Shown here in pieces: positions 8,194 through 15,694 of a DNA stretch of 64,000 nt. The notes under the pieces are model-generated. The model saw only the letters and a list, made by a program, of their open reading frames with translations. It searched no databases and was not told where the DNA came from. Each line of letters opens with the position of its first letter. Within the stretch, counting starts at the first letter, position 1. The translations under genes were made by a program, and so were the position numbers. The stretch is from JBBPZA01 sp038199375 (GTDB lineage: Bacteria > Actinomycetota > Thermoleophilia > Solirubrobacterales > Solirubrobacteraceae): positions 1-64,000 of the forward strand of contig JBBPZA010000005.1 in the NCBI GenBank assembly GCA_038199375.1, in the 5' to 3' direction.

Positions 8194-8778
8194 CTACGGA
8201 GCTCGGAGGCCGTCGACCATGATCTCCAGGTAGCGCCGCCAGTCCACCGGGGCGCCCGCGCGCTGAGCCGCCGCGATGCGGCCGAAGCCGCACATCATCA
8301 GCGGAATGTCATCGGGGGTGGCGTCTGTGCGCACCACTCCGGCGGCTCTCGCCTTCTCGACGATGCGCCACGATGCCTCGCGCAGGCGCCGGGACGCCGG
8401 CGTCCCGGAGGTCGTGGGGGGTGCCCGCGAGAGGACTTCGCACATCCCGAAGTCCTCGGCGGTGTAAGTGGCGGTCTGCCAGATCTGCTGCTCGACGGCC
8501 GTCCAGGGGTCTGTCGCGCGGGACTCGATGCCCTCGACGATCTCGGCGAGGCGCTCGAAGTGGTCGATCGTGAGCGCCTCGAGCAGCGCGTCCTTGGTGG
8601 GGAAGTGCCGGTAGACGGTCCCCACGCCGACGCCGGCGCGCTGGGCGATGGAGGCCATGTCGGCATCGAGGCCCTCTTCTCGAAACGCCCTCCGCGCCCC
8701 GATCAGCACGCTGGCGCGGTTTCGCTGGGCGTCGGCACGCAGCGGGCGGTGAGGGGTGTCGGTGGGGAGTGGCGGCAT
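8194..8778 (-). CDS. TetR-family repressor, probably of the adjacent efflux pump
   Basis: This is a 194-aa regulator. The N-terminal HTH reads MASIAQRAGVGVGTVYRHFP, the canonical TetR recognition helix, followed by TKDALLEAL. The C-terminal ligand domain is variable, as usual. It is divergent from the MFS exporter at 8878. The shared intergenic region carries an inverted repeat that overlaps the -10 of this gene (TACCAT, minus strand 8799-8804) and the core promoter of the pump, so it should repress both. ATG 8778 is preferred. A TTG at 8793 is possible and would make the mRNA nearly leaderless. Confidence 0.88.
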   Translation of the reverse strand: MPPLPTDTPHRPLRADAQRNRASVLIGARRAFREEGLDADMASIAQRAGVGVGTVYRHFPTKDALLEALTIDHFERLAEIVEGIESRATDPWTAVEQQIWQTATYTAEDFGMCEVLSRAPPTTSGTPASRRLREASWRIVEKARAAGVVRTDATPDDIPLMMCGFGRIAAAQRAGAPVDWRRYLEIMVDGLRAP

Positions 8779-8786
8779 CGAAGGAC

Positions 8787-8816
8787 TTGACAAGCGGAAT
8801 GGTACTTCCGTATGGT
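8787..8816 (+). promoter_or_regulatory. MFS-pump promoter with TetR operator between -35 and -10
   Basis: -35 TTGACA is at 8787-8792 and -10 TATGGT at 8811-8816, with an 18-bp spacer. Between them lies CGGAA-6-TTCCG (8795-8810), a perfect 5-bp-arm inverted repeat. A TetR dimer there would block RNA polymerase on both strands. A looser TGGAA/TTCCA pair lies at 8829-8850. Confidence 0.68.
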
Positions 8817-8877
8817 GGTCGAGTCAACTGGAACCGGAATTCCCTTTCCACTATATCTCTTGGAGGTTGAGACCGCC

Positions 8878-10335
8878 ATGACCACAGCACAGCACGCCGA
8901 GCGCCGCAAGTGGCTTGCGCTCGTGCTCCTCGCGGCGGCGCAGTTCGTCGTCATCCTGGACGCCTCGATCGTCAACGTCGCCCTGCCCTCGATCGGGAAG
9001 GACCTCCGCTTCTCCCAGGACAACCTGGCTTGGGTCGTCAATGCCTACACGCTCACCTTCGGCGGCTTCCTGCTGCTGGGCGGCCGCATGGCCGACCTCC
9101 TGGGGCGCCGTCGGATGTTCATGATCGGGCTCGTCCTGTTCGCGCTCGCGTCGCTCGCCGGCGGCTTCGCCGGCTCTGAAGGCCTCTTGATCGCCGCGCG
9201 GGCCGTTCAGGGCCTCGGCGCCGCGCTCCTCTCGCCGGCCGCGCTCTCGATCGTGACCACGACGTTCACCGAGGGCGCCGAGCGCAACCGGGCGCTTGGC
9301 GTGTGGGGGGCGGTCGCCGGCAGCGGCGGAGCGGCCGGCGTGCTGCTCGGCGGGATGCTCACCGAGTGGGCCGGGTGGGAGTGGGTCCTGTGGGTAAACG
9401 TGCCGATCGCTCTCGGCGCCGTCGCCTTCACGCGTGGGCTCATCGCCGAGTCGCGCTCGGAGTCGGCCACCCGCCGGTTCGACGTGCTGGGGGCGTTGAG
9501 CATCACCGCCGGCCTGTCGATCCTGGTCTACGCCCTCGTCGACGCGACCGACGCAGGATGGGGATCGACCCAGACCGTGGGCCTGCTCGCTCTCGCGGCC
9601 GCTCTGGTCGTCGCCTTCGTCGGCGTCGAGCTGCGCTCCGACCACCCGCTCGTGCCCTTCCGGGTGTTTCGCTCGCGAACGCTCACGGGCGCGAACGTCA
9701 GCGGCCTGCTCATCGGTGCGTCGCTGTTCTCGATGTTCTTCTTCGTCTCGCTCTACATGCAGCAGGTGCTCGGCTACAGCGCGCTCAAGGCCGGCCTGGC
9801 CTACCTGCCGCTGGCGCTGGCGATCATCGTCTCGGCGGGGGCCGCCTCGCAGCTCGCGACCCGCGTGGGCTTCAAGCCGGTGCTGATCGCCGGGATGCTC
9901 CTCGTCGCCGTGGGCCTGGTGTGGTTCGCTCAGGTCTCGGTGGGCGGCGGCTACGTCTCGGACATCCTGGGCCCGTCGCTGGTGGCCGCCGTCGGCCTTG
10001 GGTTCGCCTTCGTCCCGGTGACGATCGCCGCGGTGAGTGGCGTCAGCGAGCAGGACTCTGGCCTGGCCAGCGGCCTGATCAACACCTCCCAGCAGATCGG
10101 CGGCGCGCTCGGCCTGGCGATTCTCGCCACGGTGGCAAACTCCCGCACCGCGGACGTCACCGCCTCGGGCGCCGGGAACCCCGTCGGGGCTCTGGCCGAG
10201 GGCTTCCAGAACGCATTCCTGGTCGGCGCCTCCTTCGCCTTGGTCGGGGCGCTGCTGGCCTTCGTGCTCATCCGCCGGCAGGACTCGCGCGGACACATCG
10301 GCGCCGAGGCCGCCGCTCCCGCGGCGGTGGGTTAG
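8878..10335 (+). CDS. MFS drug exporter, DHA2 family (14 TM)
   Basis: This 485-aa polytopic inner-membrane H+ antiporter has a start chosen at ATG 8878 because GGAGG lies 11 nt upstream at 8862-8866. The first helix carries the DHA2 motif VVILDASIVNVALPSIGKDL. Motif A follows as GGRMADLLGRRRMF, and antiporter motif C is in the GSGGAAGVLLGGMLTEWAGWEW segment. About 14 hydrophobic segments are visible, the EmrB/QacA pattern. It is controlled by the divergent TetR gene. The substrates are not predictable. Confidence 0.92.
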   Translation: MTTAQHAERRKWLALVLLAAAQFVVILDASIVNVALPSIGKDLRFSQDNLAWVVNAYTLTFGGFLLLGGRMADLLGRRRMFMIGLVLFALASLAGGFAGSEGLLIAARAVQGLGAALLSPAALSIVTTTFTEGAERNRALGVWGAVAGSGGAAGVLLGGMLTEWAGWEWVLWVNVPIALGAVAFTRGLIAESRSESATRRFDVLGALSITAGLSILVYALVDATDAGWGSTQTVGLLALAAALVVAFVGVELRSDHPLVPFRVFRSRTLTGANVSGLLIGASLFSMFFFVSLYMQQVLGYSALKAGLAYLPLALAIIVSAGAASQLATRVGFKPVLIAGMLLVAVGLVWFAQVSVGGGYVSDILGPSLVAAVGLGFAFVPVTIAAVSGVSEQDSGLASGLINTSQQIGGALGLAILATVANSRTADVTASGAGNPVGALAEGFQNAFLVGASFALVGALLAFVLIRRQDSRGHIGAEAAAPAAVG

Positions 10336-10352
10336 GGCGGCGGCTGCCGCTC

Positions 10353-10375
10353 GCTGCGCCGGCCGGCGGCGCAGC
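10353..10375. terminator. GC-rich hairpin between convergent genes
   Basis: GCTGCGCC (10353-10360) pairs perfectly with GGCGCAGC (10368-10375) around a 7-nt loop. It sits between the MFS stop and the sugar dehydrogenase stop, so it could serve both strands. There is no T-run, as is common in this kind of genome. Confidence 0.5.
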
Positions 10376-10398
10376 GCGGGCGCAGCCGGACGACCGGC

Positions 10399-12018
10399 TC
10401 AGCGAATGAGCCGCACGCGGCGCGACTTCAGGTCCATTCGACCGGTCGCGTCGCGTGCGCTCAGCGCGAGGGTCGCCAGGCCGGTCTTTCCGCTTCGGAA
10501 CGCGCGCCGGAGCGCTGCGCGGGCTCGGGCGCTGAGCGCGATCTCCAGCGTCGCGCGAACGCCGGCGTCGAGTACGCGGCTGGTGCGTGCGAGCTTGTGG
10601 CGCTTGCCGGCCACGGAAATGGTGGCGCGGGTACGCACTGTGCAGCGTGCGCTGCATCGAATCGCGACGCGGATCCCGCGCCGCGCCAGGACGCGCTGGC
10701 GTCGGCGCGAGGAGATACTGAGCCGTACCGCCGCCGTGCCGGCGCCCGCGCGGCCGGCTCCGCCGCCACCCGCTCCGCCGCCGCCCGTGCCGGGCAGCGT
10801 CCCGCCCTTCAGGGGACCCGGGCAGGGCGCGGCGCCATTCTGGGCTTCCAGCCGGTAGACCTTGCCGCTGAGCAGCGCGAGGTAGACGCAGCCGCGCGCG
10901 TCCTCGCCGAAGGAGGCGAGGCTGAAGGCGGGAAGCGCGATGTCGGTCTCCACCGCCCGGTCCGTGGCTCGGGAGGAAAGGTCGACCGTTCCCAGCCTGC
11001 CCGTGCAGAAGTCGCCGTAGAGGTAGCGGCCGTAGAGCGTAGGCAGCGCGGTGTCGCGGACGACGTAGCCGCCCGTGATCGAGCAGGCGCCGCCGGCGTG
11101 CCCGTAGGTGAACGCGGGGGCGACGTAGCCAGGGCGGCCCGCGAGCGGGCACGCGCCGCCGCTCGGATAGGCGAGATCGCCCTCGCAGGTGCTCCAGCCG
11201 AGGTTGGCTCCCGCGCCGGTGCCGGCCCGCAGGAGGTCGACCTCCTCCTGGGCGCCCTGGCCGACGTCGCCGATGACCAGATCACCCGTCAGTCGATCGA
11301 AGGAGAAGCGGTAGGGGTTGCGCAGCCCCAACGCCCAGACTTCGGGCGCTCCACCCGCCGTCGCGAAGGGGTTGCCGGCGGGGATCGAGTAAGGCGTGGC
11401 GCCCCGCGGGTCGACCCGGAGCATCTTGCCCAGCCGGCTCGACGTATTCTGTCCGTTGCCCTGCGGATCACCGCCTCCTCCACCGTCGCCGGTGGCGGCG
11501 TAGAGGAAGCCGTCGGGGCCGAACTGGAGCTGGCCGCCATTGTGGTTGGTGGTCGGCGGATCGGGATGGGGCACCTCGAGGACCACCCGGGCGCTCGCGG
11601 GGTCCGCGGCGTCTGGGTTGGGTGAGCGCTGGTACTCCTCGATCCGGATGTCGCCGGTCTCGTTGTTGGTCGTGGTCGCCGGATCGTCGTCGGCCCGCGT
11701 GTAGTAGACGTAGAAGCGGCCCGAGGTCGCGTAGTCGGGAGCGAAGGCCATCGAGAGCAGCCCGCCTTCCCCGGCGGTCGTCACCTTGGCGCTGATGTCG
11801 ATGAACTCGCGCTTGACCCCGTCGCGCAGCACCTGGATCTTGCCGGCGCGCTCGACCACGAAGAGCCGGCCGGCGTCGCCAGGCGGAGCGGTCACGTAGA
11901 TCGGCGCGGTGAAGGGCCCGGGGACCTCCACGAGCCGGGCGTCGAGCGCCAGTGCGGGGGCGGCGCAGGCAAGAAGCGCCGCGAGCAACGCGACGACGAA
12001 GGCGAATGGGCGGATCAC
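10399..12018 (-). CDS. Secreted PQQ-dependent sugar (aldose/sorbosone) dehydrogenase-like beta-propeller
   Basis: This protein is about 539 aa. A signal peptide (IRPFAFVVALLAALLACAAP) follows the chosen GTG at 12018. The frame is open further upstream, but that would put 25 polar residues before the signal. The family's six-bladed propeller text is clear: GRLFVVERAGKIQVLRDG, GEGGLLSMAFAPDY, NHNGGQLQFGPDGFLYAATG, EVWALGLRNPYRFSFDRLTG. The GDGG and HNGG loops match the cofactor and Ca2+ sites of soluble glucose dehydrogenase relatives. The last 110 residues follow a Gly-rich linker and are an Arg-rich, strand-like Ig-type extension. It probably oxidises aldoses outside the cell. Confidence 0.85.
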   Translation of the reverse strand: MIRPFAFVVALLAALLACAAPALALDARLVEVPGPFTAPIYVTAPPGDAGRLFVVERAGKIQVLRDGVKREFIDISAKVTTAGEGGLLSMAFAPDYATSGRFYVYYTRADDDPATTTNNETGDIRIEEYQRSPNPDAADPASARVVLEVPHPDPPTTNHNGGQLQFGPDGFLYAATGDGGGGGDPQGNGQNTSSRLGKMLRVDPRGATPYSIPAGNPFATAGGAPEVWALGLRNPYRFSFDRLTGDLVIGDVGQGAQEEVDLLRAGTGAGANLGWSTCEGDLAYPSGGACPLAGRPGYVAPAFTYGHAGGACSITGGYVVRDTALPTLYGRYLYGDFCTGRLGTVDLSSRATDRAVETDIALPAFSLASFGEDARGCVYLALLSGKVYRLEAQNGAAPCPGPLKGGTLPGTGGGGAGGGGAGRAGAGTAAVRLSISSRRRQRVLARRGIRVAIRCSARCTVRTRATISVAGKRHKLARTSRVLDAGVRATLEIALSARARAALRRAFRSGKTGLATLALSARDATGRMDLKSRRVRLIR

Positions 12019-12080
12019 GCTGCTGGCAGATACCCGCGAACGCCCCGAAAGGTTCGATCCTGCGGACGGACGTCCTAGGT

Positions 12081-12638
12081 TCAACCGCGCCAAGAGAACG
12101 GCAGCTCGTCCGCGATCTCCGCGAGCCGGGGGGCGCCGGCGTCGCGCTCTGAGACGAGGAGCTCGAGGTCGGGCCAGACGATTCCCACGTCCGGATCGTC
12201 GTAGGCGATCCCGCTCTCAGTCGCTGCGTCGTAGTAGGAGGAGAGTTTGTAAACCACGTCGGCCACCTCGCTGAGCACGCAGAAGCCGTGCGCGAAGCCG
12301 ACGGGGAGGAAGAGCTGGCGCATGCGCTCGTCGTCGAGCGGGACTCCTTCCCACTCACCGAAGGTGGGCGAGCCGCGGCGGAGGTCGACCACGACGTCGA
12401 GGATCGCTCCCCGAGCGCAGCGGACGAGCTTGGCCTGGCCCGGTCGGGTCTGGAAGTGCATACCGCGGAGGATGCCTCGACTCGAGCGCGAGTGGTTGTC
12501 CTGGACGAAGGCGACCTCGACGCCGTGGAGAGCCAGCGAGTCCTGGCGGAAGGTCTCGGCCAGGAAGCCACGCGCGTCGCCGTGGACGCTCGGCTCCAGG
12601 AGGACGAGCCCGCCGAGGCGAGTTTCGAGCCGCTTCAT
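12081..12638 (-). CDS. rmlC: dTDP-4-dehydrorhamnose 3,5-epimerase
   Basis: This 185-aa cupin epimerase converts dTDP-4-keto-6-deoxyglucose to dTDP-4-keto-rhamnose. The family text is complete: DARGFLAETFRQD, FVQDNHSRSSRGILRGMHFQ (with the catalytic His in RGMHFQ), FLPVGFAHGFCVLSE and ADVVYKLSSYYDA. The start is ATG 12638, and TACATT on the minus strand lies about 10 nt upstream. rmlA, rmlB and rmlD are not in the window, so the rest of the dTDP-rhamnose pathway must be elsewhere. Rhamnose could feed the glycan locus that starts 6 kb downstream. It is divergent from the RpiR regulator. Confidence 0.93.
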   Translation of the reverse strand: MKRLETRLGGLVLLEPSVHGDARGFLAETFRQDSLALHGVEVAFVQDNHSRSSRGILRGMHFQTRPGQAKLVRCARGAILDVVVDLRRGSPTFGEWEGVPLDDERMRQLFLPVGFAHGFCVLSEVADVVYKLSSYYDAATESGIAYDDPDVGIVWPDLELLVSERDAGAPRLAEIADELPFSWRG

Positions 12639-12720
12639 GGGGCCGGAGAATGTATCCACCCCCGCCCAGTCTCCGCGAAGCAGGAACGCGCGGCCTCGCC
12701 GTCGAAAGTCGTGCTCGCCA

Positions 12721-13599
12721 ATGAAGCGAGCTACGACCACCGCGCCGGCCAGGCCCCCCGAGGCCGGCAGCCACCACACGCTGTCGGCCTACATCGTGGC
12801 CCGCTTCGACGAGTTCTCCCGGTCCCAGAAGGACGTGGCGCAGTACATCGTCGACCACCTCGACGAGGCGGCCTTCCACACTGCCGAGGAGCTGGCCAAG
12901 CGCGCCAGCACCTCGAGCTCGACCGTCGTGCGCTTCTCGCAGGCGCTGGGCTTCGAGGGCTTTCCCGAGCTCCAGCAGGCCGCCCGCGACGAGTATCGCC
13001 GCCGCGCGGGCGAGGGCGCCAACGGCGACGGCAACGGGGGCCCGCTGTTCGCCCTCGACGCCACGGAGTTCGAGACGGCGCTCGCCGCCGATCACGTCAA
13101 CGTCGAGGACACCGCGAGACGGGCCGGGCGAGGCGACGTCGACGCGGCCGTCGAGGCGATCGTGGCGGCCCGAAGCGTGCTGGTGGCCGGTACCGACCAG
13201 ATGGCCTTCTTCGCCAGCTACCTCCGCCACCTCCTCATGCTGCTCGATCTTCGCGCCGAGACCGTCGCCAGCCCCTCCCAGGAGGCGTTGGGGCGGCTCA
13301 GCCGCATCGACGAGCACATGCTGGTCGTCGGGCTCTCGGCCGGCCGGGCGCATCCGCTCGTCGTGCGCACGATGAAGCTGGCGCGCCACCGCAAGGCGGC
13401 CACCCTGGCAATCACCGACGCCACGATGTCCGACGTCGCTCGGCTGGCGAGGACACGGCTCTACTACTCGTCCAACAGCCCCGCTCACGTCCGCTCGCAC
13501 ACCGCGCTTCTCTCCCTCCTCCAGGCTCTGGCCTTCGGGGTCTACTCGCGTGACGCGGCCAGCCACGACGACCGCATCAAGGCCTACCGGCTCAAGTAG
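12721..13599 (+). CDS. MurR/RpiR-family transcriptional regulator with SIS domain
   Basis: This 292-aa regulator starts at ATG 12721. The N-terminal HTH_6 domain (about residues 20-95) reads VAQYIVDHLDEAAFHTAEEL, then STSSSTVVRFSQALGFEGFP. The C-terminal SIS sugar-phosphate-binding domain (about 135-275) includes VLVAGTDQMAFFASYL and HMLVVGLSAGRAHPLVVRTM. RpiR proteins sense phosphosugars and control sugar metabolism. The gene is divergent from rmlC and only 23 bp before pdxS. The ligand and targets are unknown. Confidence 0.88.
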   Translation: MKRATTTAPARPPEAGSHHTLSAYIVARFDEFSRSQKDVAQYIVDHLDEAAFHTAEELAKRASTSSSTVVRFSQALGFEGFPELQQAARDEYRRRAGEGANGDGNGGPLFALDATEFETALAADHVNVEDTARRAGRGDVDAAVEAIVAARSVLVAGTDQMAFFASYLRHLLMLLDLRAETVASPSQEALGRLSRIDEHMLVVGLSAGRAHPLVVRTMKLARHRKAATLAITDATMSDVARLARTRLYYSSNSPAHVRSHTALLSLLQALAFGVYSRDAASHDDRIKAYRLK

Positions 13600-13609
13600 C
13601 ACGCGTTAG

Positions 13610-13615
13610 TACCCT
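13610..13615 (+). promoter_or_regulatory. -10 box TACCCT for pdxST
   Basis: TACCCT ends 7 nt before ATG 13623, consistent with a leaderless pdxST transcript. It lies in the 23-bp gap after the RpiR stop. Confidence 0.45.
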
Positions 13616-13622
13616 CAGGGGT

Positions 13623-14507
13623 ATGCGCGACGAGGCGACCTTCCGCGTCAAGACCGGGCTGGCCGAGATGCTCAAGGGCGGCGTGATCATGGACGTCGTC
13701 GACGCCGACCAGGCTCAGGTGGCGCAGGAGTCGGGCGCGGCCGCGGTGATGGCGCTCGAGCGGGTGCCCGCAGACATCCGGCGCGACGGAGGCGTCGCGC
13801 GCATGTCCGACCCGAGCATGGTCAAGGGCATCCAGGAGACGGTCTCGATCCCCGTGATGGCCAAGGCGCGCATCGGGCACTTCGTCGAGGCCCAGATCCT
13901 TCAGGCGCTCGAGGTCGACTATGTGGACGAGTCGGAAGTGTTGACGCCCGCCGACGAGGCCAACCACATCGACAAGTGGGCCTTCGAGGTCCCGTTCGTG
14001 TGCGGTGCGACCAACCTCGGCGAGGCGCTGCGGCGGATCGCCGAGGGCGCCGCGATGATTCGCTCCAAGGGCGAGGCGGGAACCGGGGACGTCTCGGAGG
14101 CCGTGCGCCACATGCGCGCGATCAACGGCGAGATGCGCCGGATCGGAGCCCTCGGGGAGGACGAGCTGGCTACCGCGGCCAAGGAGCTCGGCGCTTCGCT
14201 GGACCTCGTCCGCGCGGTCCATCGCGAGGGCCGCCTGCCGGTCGTGCTCTTCTGCGCGGGAGGCATCGCCACGCCCGCGGACGCCGCGCTCATGATGGCG
14301 CTGGGCGCCGAGGGCGTCTTCGTCGGCTCAGGCATCTTCAAGTCCGAGGATCCCGCCACCCGGGCGCGGGCGATCGTCGAGGCGACCACCCACTTCGGAG
14401 ACCCCGAGCGCGTCGCGGCCGCGAGCGCCGGCCTCGGCGGCGCGATGACCAGCCTGGAGGCGCGCAAGCTGGGAGAGGAGCAGCTCCTCGCCGGCCGCGG
14501 CTGGTGA
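13623..14507 (+). CDS. pdxS: Pyridoxal 5'-phosphate synthase, PdxS lyase subunit
   Basis: This 294-aa TIM-barrel synthase makes PLP from ribose 5-phosphate, glyceraldehyde 3-phosphate and ammonia in the DXP-independent route. Family text is full length: GLAEMLKGGVIMDVVDADQA, AAAVMALERVPADIRRDGGV, ARIGHFVEAQILQALEVDYV, IRSKGEAGTGDVSEAVRHMR, and FCAGGIATPADAALMMALGA with GVFVGSGIFKS near the end. The two active-site lysines fall in IMDVVDADQ-adjacent and MVKGIQ-adjacent regions of the barrel. It is followed 7 bp later by pdxT, the ammonia-supplying glutaminase. Confidence 0.97.
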   Translation: MRDEATFRVKTGLAEMLKGGVIMDVVDADQAQVAQESGAAAVMALERVPADIRRDGGVARMSDPSMVKGIQETVSIPVMAKARIGHFVEAQILQALEVDYVDESEVLTPADEANHIDKWAFEVPFVCGATNLGEALRRIAEGAAMIRSKGEAGTGDVSEAVRHMRAINGEMRRIGALGEDELATAAKELGASLDLVRAVHREGRLPVVLFCAGGIATPADAALMMALGAEGVFVGSGIFKSEDPATRARAIVEATTHFGDPERVAAASAGLGGAMTSLEARKLGEEQLLAGRGW

Positions 14508-14514
14508 CCCTGAC

Positions 14515-15084
14515 GTGAAGATCGGCGTCCTGGCGATCCAGGGCGACTTCGAGGCTCACGCGCGGCTGCTTCGTAGGCTCCGGGCCGAGGCGGTGGAGGT
14601 GCGCGTGCCGCACGAGCTCGACGGCCTCGACGGACTGGTCATTCCCGGCGGCGAGTCCACCGTCATGACCCTGGGGATCGAGCGCGAGGGCCTCGCCGAG
14701 CCGATCCGGGCGCTCGCGCGCGCCGGGACGCCGGTACTCGGCACCTGTGCGGGGATGATCATGCTCGACCGCGAGCACCTCGACCTCATGGACGTGCTCG
14801 CGCAGCGCAACGCCTTCGGCCGGCAAGTGCGCAGCTTCGAGACGGACCTCGAGGTCGAAGGGATCGAGGGCGAGCCACTGCGGGCGGTGTTCATCCGGGC
14901 GCCGTGGATTAAGGAGCACGGGGCGGGCGTCAGGGTCCTCGCAACGGTCGACGGCCACCCGGTGGCCGTGCGTGAGAGGAGCCTCCTCGCCGTCGCCTTC
15001 CACCCCGAGGTCGCCGGCGAGGGACGCGTGCACGAGCTCTTCCTCGGCCTCGTATCTTCGCGGGTCTGGGACGTGGCGGGGTAG
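14515..15084 (+). CDS. pdxT: Pyridoxal 5'-phosphate synthase glutaminase subunit
   Basis: This 189-aa class I glutaminase starts at GTG 14515 with the family opening KIGVLAIQGDFEAHARLLRR. The nucleophile is C78 in LGTCAGMIML, and the His and Glu of the triad are H163 and E165 in FHPEVAGEGRVHELFL. GLVIPGGESTVM forms the oxyanion region. It hydrolyses glutamine and passes ammonia to PdxS in the 24-subunit complex. It forms an operon with pdxS. Confidence 0.97.
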   Translation: MKIGVLAIQGDFEAHARLLRRLRAEAVEVRVPHELDGLDGLVIPGGESTVMTLGIEREGLAEPIRALARAGTPVLGTCAGMIMLDREHLDLMDVLAQRNAFGRQVRSFETDLEVEGIEGEPLRAVFIRAPWIKEHGAGVRVLATVDGHPVAVRERSLLAVAFHPEVAGEGRVHELFLGLVSSRVWDVAG

Positions 15085-15142
15085 ACGCCTTCGGGGGCGA
15101 CGGTTAGCGTCTGCTCCAACCGAAACCTAGGGAGACCCTTAT

Positions 15143-15646
15143 ATGGCAGAAGAAGTACAGATCCGCGGGACGCAGGAGATCGCCAAGATCCGCAACCCGC
15201 TGGCGCCGGCGCTGCTCTGGATTCCGACGCTCGGGATCTACTACTTCATCTGGTGGTACAAGGTGAACAAGGAGATGGCCGCCCTCGGCAAGGCCACCGG
15301 CCGGACCGAGGAGCTCGGCGACAATCCCACCACTTCGCTGATGGCGGTTCTCTTCGGCTGGATGATCATCGTCCCGCCATACATCTCGCACTACAAGGGG
15401 TTCAAGCGCCAGCAGGCGCTGCGCAGCATGACCACGCCGGGCGACGACGGGATGGATGCGGTTCTCGGGATACTCCTCACGATCGTCTTCGCTCCGGTGG
15501 CCTTCTACATCGTCCAGGAGAGCCTGAACAAGGGGTGGCGGGCCCAGTCGGGGGGCGGCGGTCAGGTCGGCCCGGGCGGCCAAGCTCTCGGCCTTCCCCA
15601 GCAGCAGCAAGGCCAGTACCAGCCCGGCCAGTACTCGCAGCAGTAG
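15143..15646 (+). CDS. DUF4234 membrane protein with a Gln/Gly-rich tail
   Basis: This 167-aa protein starts at ATG 15143 with AGGGAG upstream. Three hydrophobic segments are seen at about residues 18-40 (PALLWIPTLGIYYFIWWY), 60-82 (TTSLMAVLFGWMIIVPPYIS) and 105-125 (AVLGILLTIVFAPVAFYIV). The first is the DUF4234 signature. The last 40 residues are low complexity (Gly, Gln, Pro, Tyr: QQQQGQYQPGQYSQQ) and probably disordered. The function is unknown. A strong hairpin follows directly. Confidence 0.82.
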   Translation: MAEEVQIRGTQEIAKIRNPLAPALLWIPTLGIYYFIWWYKVNKEMAALGKATGRTEELGDNPTTSLMAVLFGWMIIVPPYISHYKGFKRQQALRSMTTPGDDGMDAVLGILLTIVFAPVAFYIVQESLNKGWRAQSGGGGQVGPGGQALGLPQQQQGQYQPGQYSQQ

Positions 15647-15669
15647 AGCTCCGGATTCCTCGACGGAGA

Positions 15670-15694
15670 GCGGGGCGCCCCCGGGGCGCCCCGC
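15670..15694. terminator. Bidirectional terminator-like hairpin
   Basis: GCGGGGCGCC (15670-15679) pairs perfectly with GGCGCCCCGC (15685-15694) around a 5-nt loop. It separates the convergent DUF4234 and P5C dehydrogenase genes. There is only a short TATT after it. Confidence 0.65.

Noticed and set aside
8851..10296. A 481-codon open frame antisense to the MFS exporter
   Set aside because: Its product is a low-complexity mix of Arg, Glu, Gly and His with no domain. It is the expected antisense shadow of a high-GC gene. Similar long shadows at 2845-3438, 12355-13602, 15104-16723, 15253-16539, 17435-17992 and 28180-29240 were rejected for the same reason.
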